A DNA stretch of 64,000 bases from Prado023 sp964638055 (GTDB lineage: Bacteria > Actinomycetota > Actinomycetes > S36-B12 > CAIYMF01): the NCBI GenBank assembly GCA_964638055.1, contig CAZWXF010000001.1:62001-126000 (forward strand), in the 5' to 3' direction. A model generated the notes under the pieces. It was not told the DNA's origin, ran no database searches, and saw only the letters and a list, made by a program, of their open reading frames with translations. Numbering within the stretch: the stretch's first letter is position 1; every line of letters begins with the position of its first letter. Position numbers and translations under genes: made by a program. Shown in pieces: positions 63,078 to 64,000 of the stretch.

Positions 63078-63167
63078 CCGGCACCCCGACTCGCCCTGCC
63101 TGATACACGGTCCCTGCTCCCGGTACGGCTCGGCAGTCCGCAGCAGTCGACCGGGCACACGGCCCCG

Positions 63168-63530
63168 TCAGAGCTTGGGACGCCAGCGGCGTCCCGCCAG
63201 GGCCTCCTCGACGAGCGTCACCTCGCGCAGTCGCGCGGCCAGGGTGGCGCCCTCCTTGGCCAGGGCGGCCAGCGTCTCCTCGATGGCGTCCGGGGGGACG
63301 CGGCCGGCAAGGTCGCGGCGGACGCCCGAGTACGCAGTGCGCGCGGCCTGCAGGGTCGCTTCGGCATGGACATGGGCCAGGCGAGCCAGGATCGGCAGGT
63401 GTCGGCGAAGGACGAGATGGCTTCTGTAGTCCGGGGGGCAGAACTCCATGAGCCAGCCGCCCGCCTTCACCTCGAACTCGGGCAGCTCCGGATCGGGCAG
63501 CGCGCTGGGCCATCCCGGTGGCTTCGTCAC
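63168..63530 (-). CDS. Conserved hypothetical small helical protein
   Basis: A 120-aa protein of mixed beta then helical makeup: PELPEFEVKAGGWLMEFCPPDYRSHLVLRRHLPILARLAHVHAEATLQAARTAYSG, then two Ala/Glu/Leu helices. I know it only as an uncharacterised actinobacterial protein. The GTG at 63530 lies 6 nt behind a minus-strand TAGCGT, fitting a leaderless start; the inverted-repeat element begins within that hexamer. Confidence 0.65.
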   Translation of the reverse strand: MTKPPGWPSALPDPELPEFEVKAGGWLMEFCPPDYRSHLVLRRHLPILARLAHVHAEATLQAARTAYSGVRRDLAGRVPPDAIEETLAALAKEGATLAARLREVTLVEEALAGRRWRPKL

Positions 63531-63536
63531 GGGTCA

Positions 63537-63542
63537 ACGCTA
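63537..63542 (-). promoter_or_regulatory. -10 element partly formed by an inserted element
   Basis: Minus-strand TAGCGT, 6 nt before the GTG at 63530. Its TAG comes from the CTAGGG end of the element that starts at 63540. Confidence 0.4.
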
Positions 63543-63707
63543 GGGCGTGTCTCCATATCCCGATTGCCGGCTGCGCGACGCCCGGGCACTGCACCTCGCC
63601 GCGTTGCCGTCGCTCGCCGGGCCACCAGCCCGACTCACTGCGCCGCCTTGCGATGCACAGCACCGAACGCCGCTCGCAACGTCAGTGGATATGGAGACAC
63701 ACCCTAG
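63540..63707. mobile_element. MITE-like element, 168 bp, 21-bp terminal inverted repeats
   Basis: Ends at 63540-63560 (CTAGGGCGTGTCTCCATATC and one more base) and 63687-63707 pair over 21 nt with a single mismatch. CTAG is at both tips. No coding capacity. Its interior (about 63607-63670) matches blocks near 2440-2520, and its tip resembles the element at 50142. Confidence 0.7.
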
Positions 63708-63914
63708 ACAACGTCCACCGGCTGACCGGGCTGCGCATCGCCTCGCGTCGCAGGTCACCGGGCGGGTCCTCCCGTTGCGTGCTGTCCGGACACCCGGTTG
63801 GAGCGGGCGACCCGCCCGTGCCGACGCCGGATCAGCGCTTCGCACAGGTCGTTGATGGGGACCGCGACGCCGCCAGGGTGTCCCAGGCGTGTGGGGGAGC
63901 CATTCCGACATGGA
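63708..63914. other. Intergenic region without a supported gene
   Basis: About 200 nt between the inverted-repeat element and the end of the last gene. Open frames exist on both strands but show only Arg/Ala/Gly-rich shadow sequence. Confidence 0.4.
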
Positions 63915-64000
63915 TCAGCCCTCGTCCTTCTGGGCGGACTCCTCGGACACCTCGGGCCCCCGCACGGACAGTCGGTCGGGGTCCAGGTGTGCGGCGACTG
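63915..64000 (-). CDS. Partial CDS, C-terminal end only
   Basis: The last 28 codons of a minus-strand gene entering from outside: VAAHLDPDRLSVRGPEV, then an acidic tail SEESAQKDEG and TGA at 63917-63915. Too short to assign. Codon use (G/C at third positions throughout) supports coding. Confidence 0.45.
   Translation of the reverse strand, partial: VAAHLDPDRLSVRGPEVSEESAQKDEG

Noticed and set aside
63540..63911. A 123-codon minus-strand ORF at the right end
   Set aside because: It starts in one inverted repeat's flank and ends in the other, and its composition is random.

Overview
The window is very GC-rich and densely packed, and its gene order is that of an actinomycete (Actinomycetota). 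The gene families and the order pknB-like / polyprenyl synthase / metF / dcw cluster / ftsZ-pgeF-yggS-sepF-yggT / ileS / traR-dksA / lspA / rluD / dnaE / his genes follow the Streptomyces-type chromosome core. Family or genus cannot be fixed from the sequence alone. Many genes start on an ATG or GTG placed 6-7 nt after a TANNNT-like hexamer, the actinobacterial leaderless-promoter pattern. I used that pattern to choose several starts. No tRNA, rRNA, CRISPR array, complete insertion sequence or prophage was seen.

Layout. 1-9.8 kb: a partial lipoprotein, a PASTA Ser/Thr kinase, an FAD reductase, a barstar-like protein, an MptB-like mannosyltransferase, a polyprenyl diphosphate synthase, MetF and a cation/proton antiporter. 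9.9-17.9 kb: a phytoene-desaturase-like oxidoreductase on the minus strand, then a DNA-damage mutagenesis cassette (DUF6504, HEPN protein, DnaE2, DinB) headed by a perfect LexA/SOS box. 18-20.5 kb: DUF3040, a repeat array, an alpha/beta hydrolase and a MaoC dehydratase. 20.7-39.2 kb: the division and cell wall cluster, mraZ-rsmH-ftsL-ftsI-murE-murF-mraY-murD-ftsW-murG-murC-ftsQ, then ftsZ-pgeF-yggS-sepF-yggT. Many junctions in it are 1-4 nt overlaps. A four-site, 10-nt-periodic MraZ operator lies upstream of mraZ. 39.3-50.1 kb: a zinc-metalloprotease-like gene where divIVA is expected, then ileS, traR/dksA, lspA, rluD and the replicative dnaE1. 50.3-61.1 kb: ybaK, a membrane phosphoesterase, a LON-domain protein, hisD-hisC-hisB-hisH, pheS and pheT. 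61.3-64 kb: a class II glutamine amidotransferase, an SDR, a small conserved protein and a partial gene.

The non-coding part is unusually structured. Four arrays are built on one core (GGTCTCGACGGGCTCGACC or its complement). Two lie between convergent genes, one sits in frame between hisC and hisB, and one precedes pheS. Two elements of about 165 bp with near-perfect terminal inverted repeats look like members of one MITE-like family, and a third region near 2.4 kb shares interior sequence with one of them.

The genes serve lipid-II synthesis and septation (dcw, ftsZ, sepF, polyprenyl synthase, PASTA kinase), SOS mutagenesis (dnaE2, dinB and partners), replication (dnaE1), tRNA charging (ileS, pheST, ybaK), and histidine and one-carbon metabolism.
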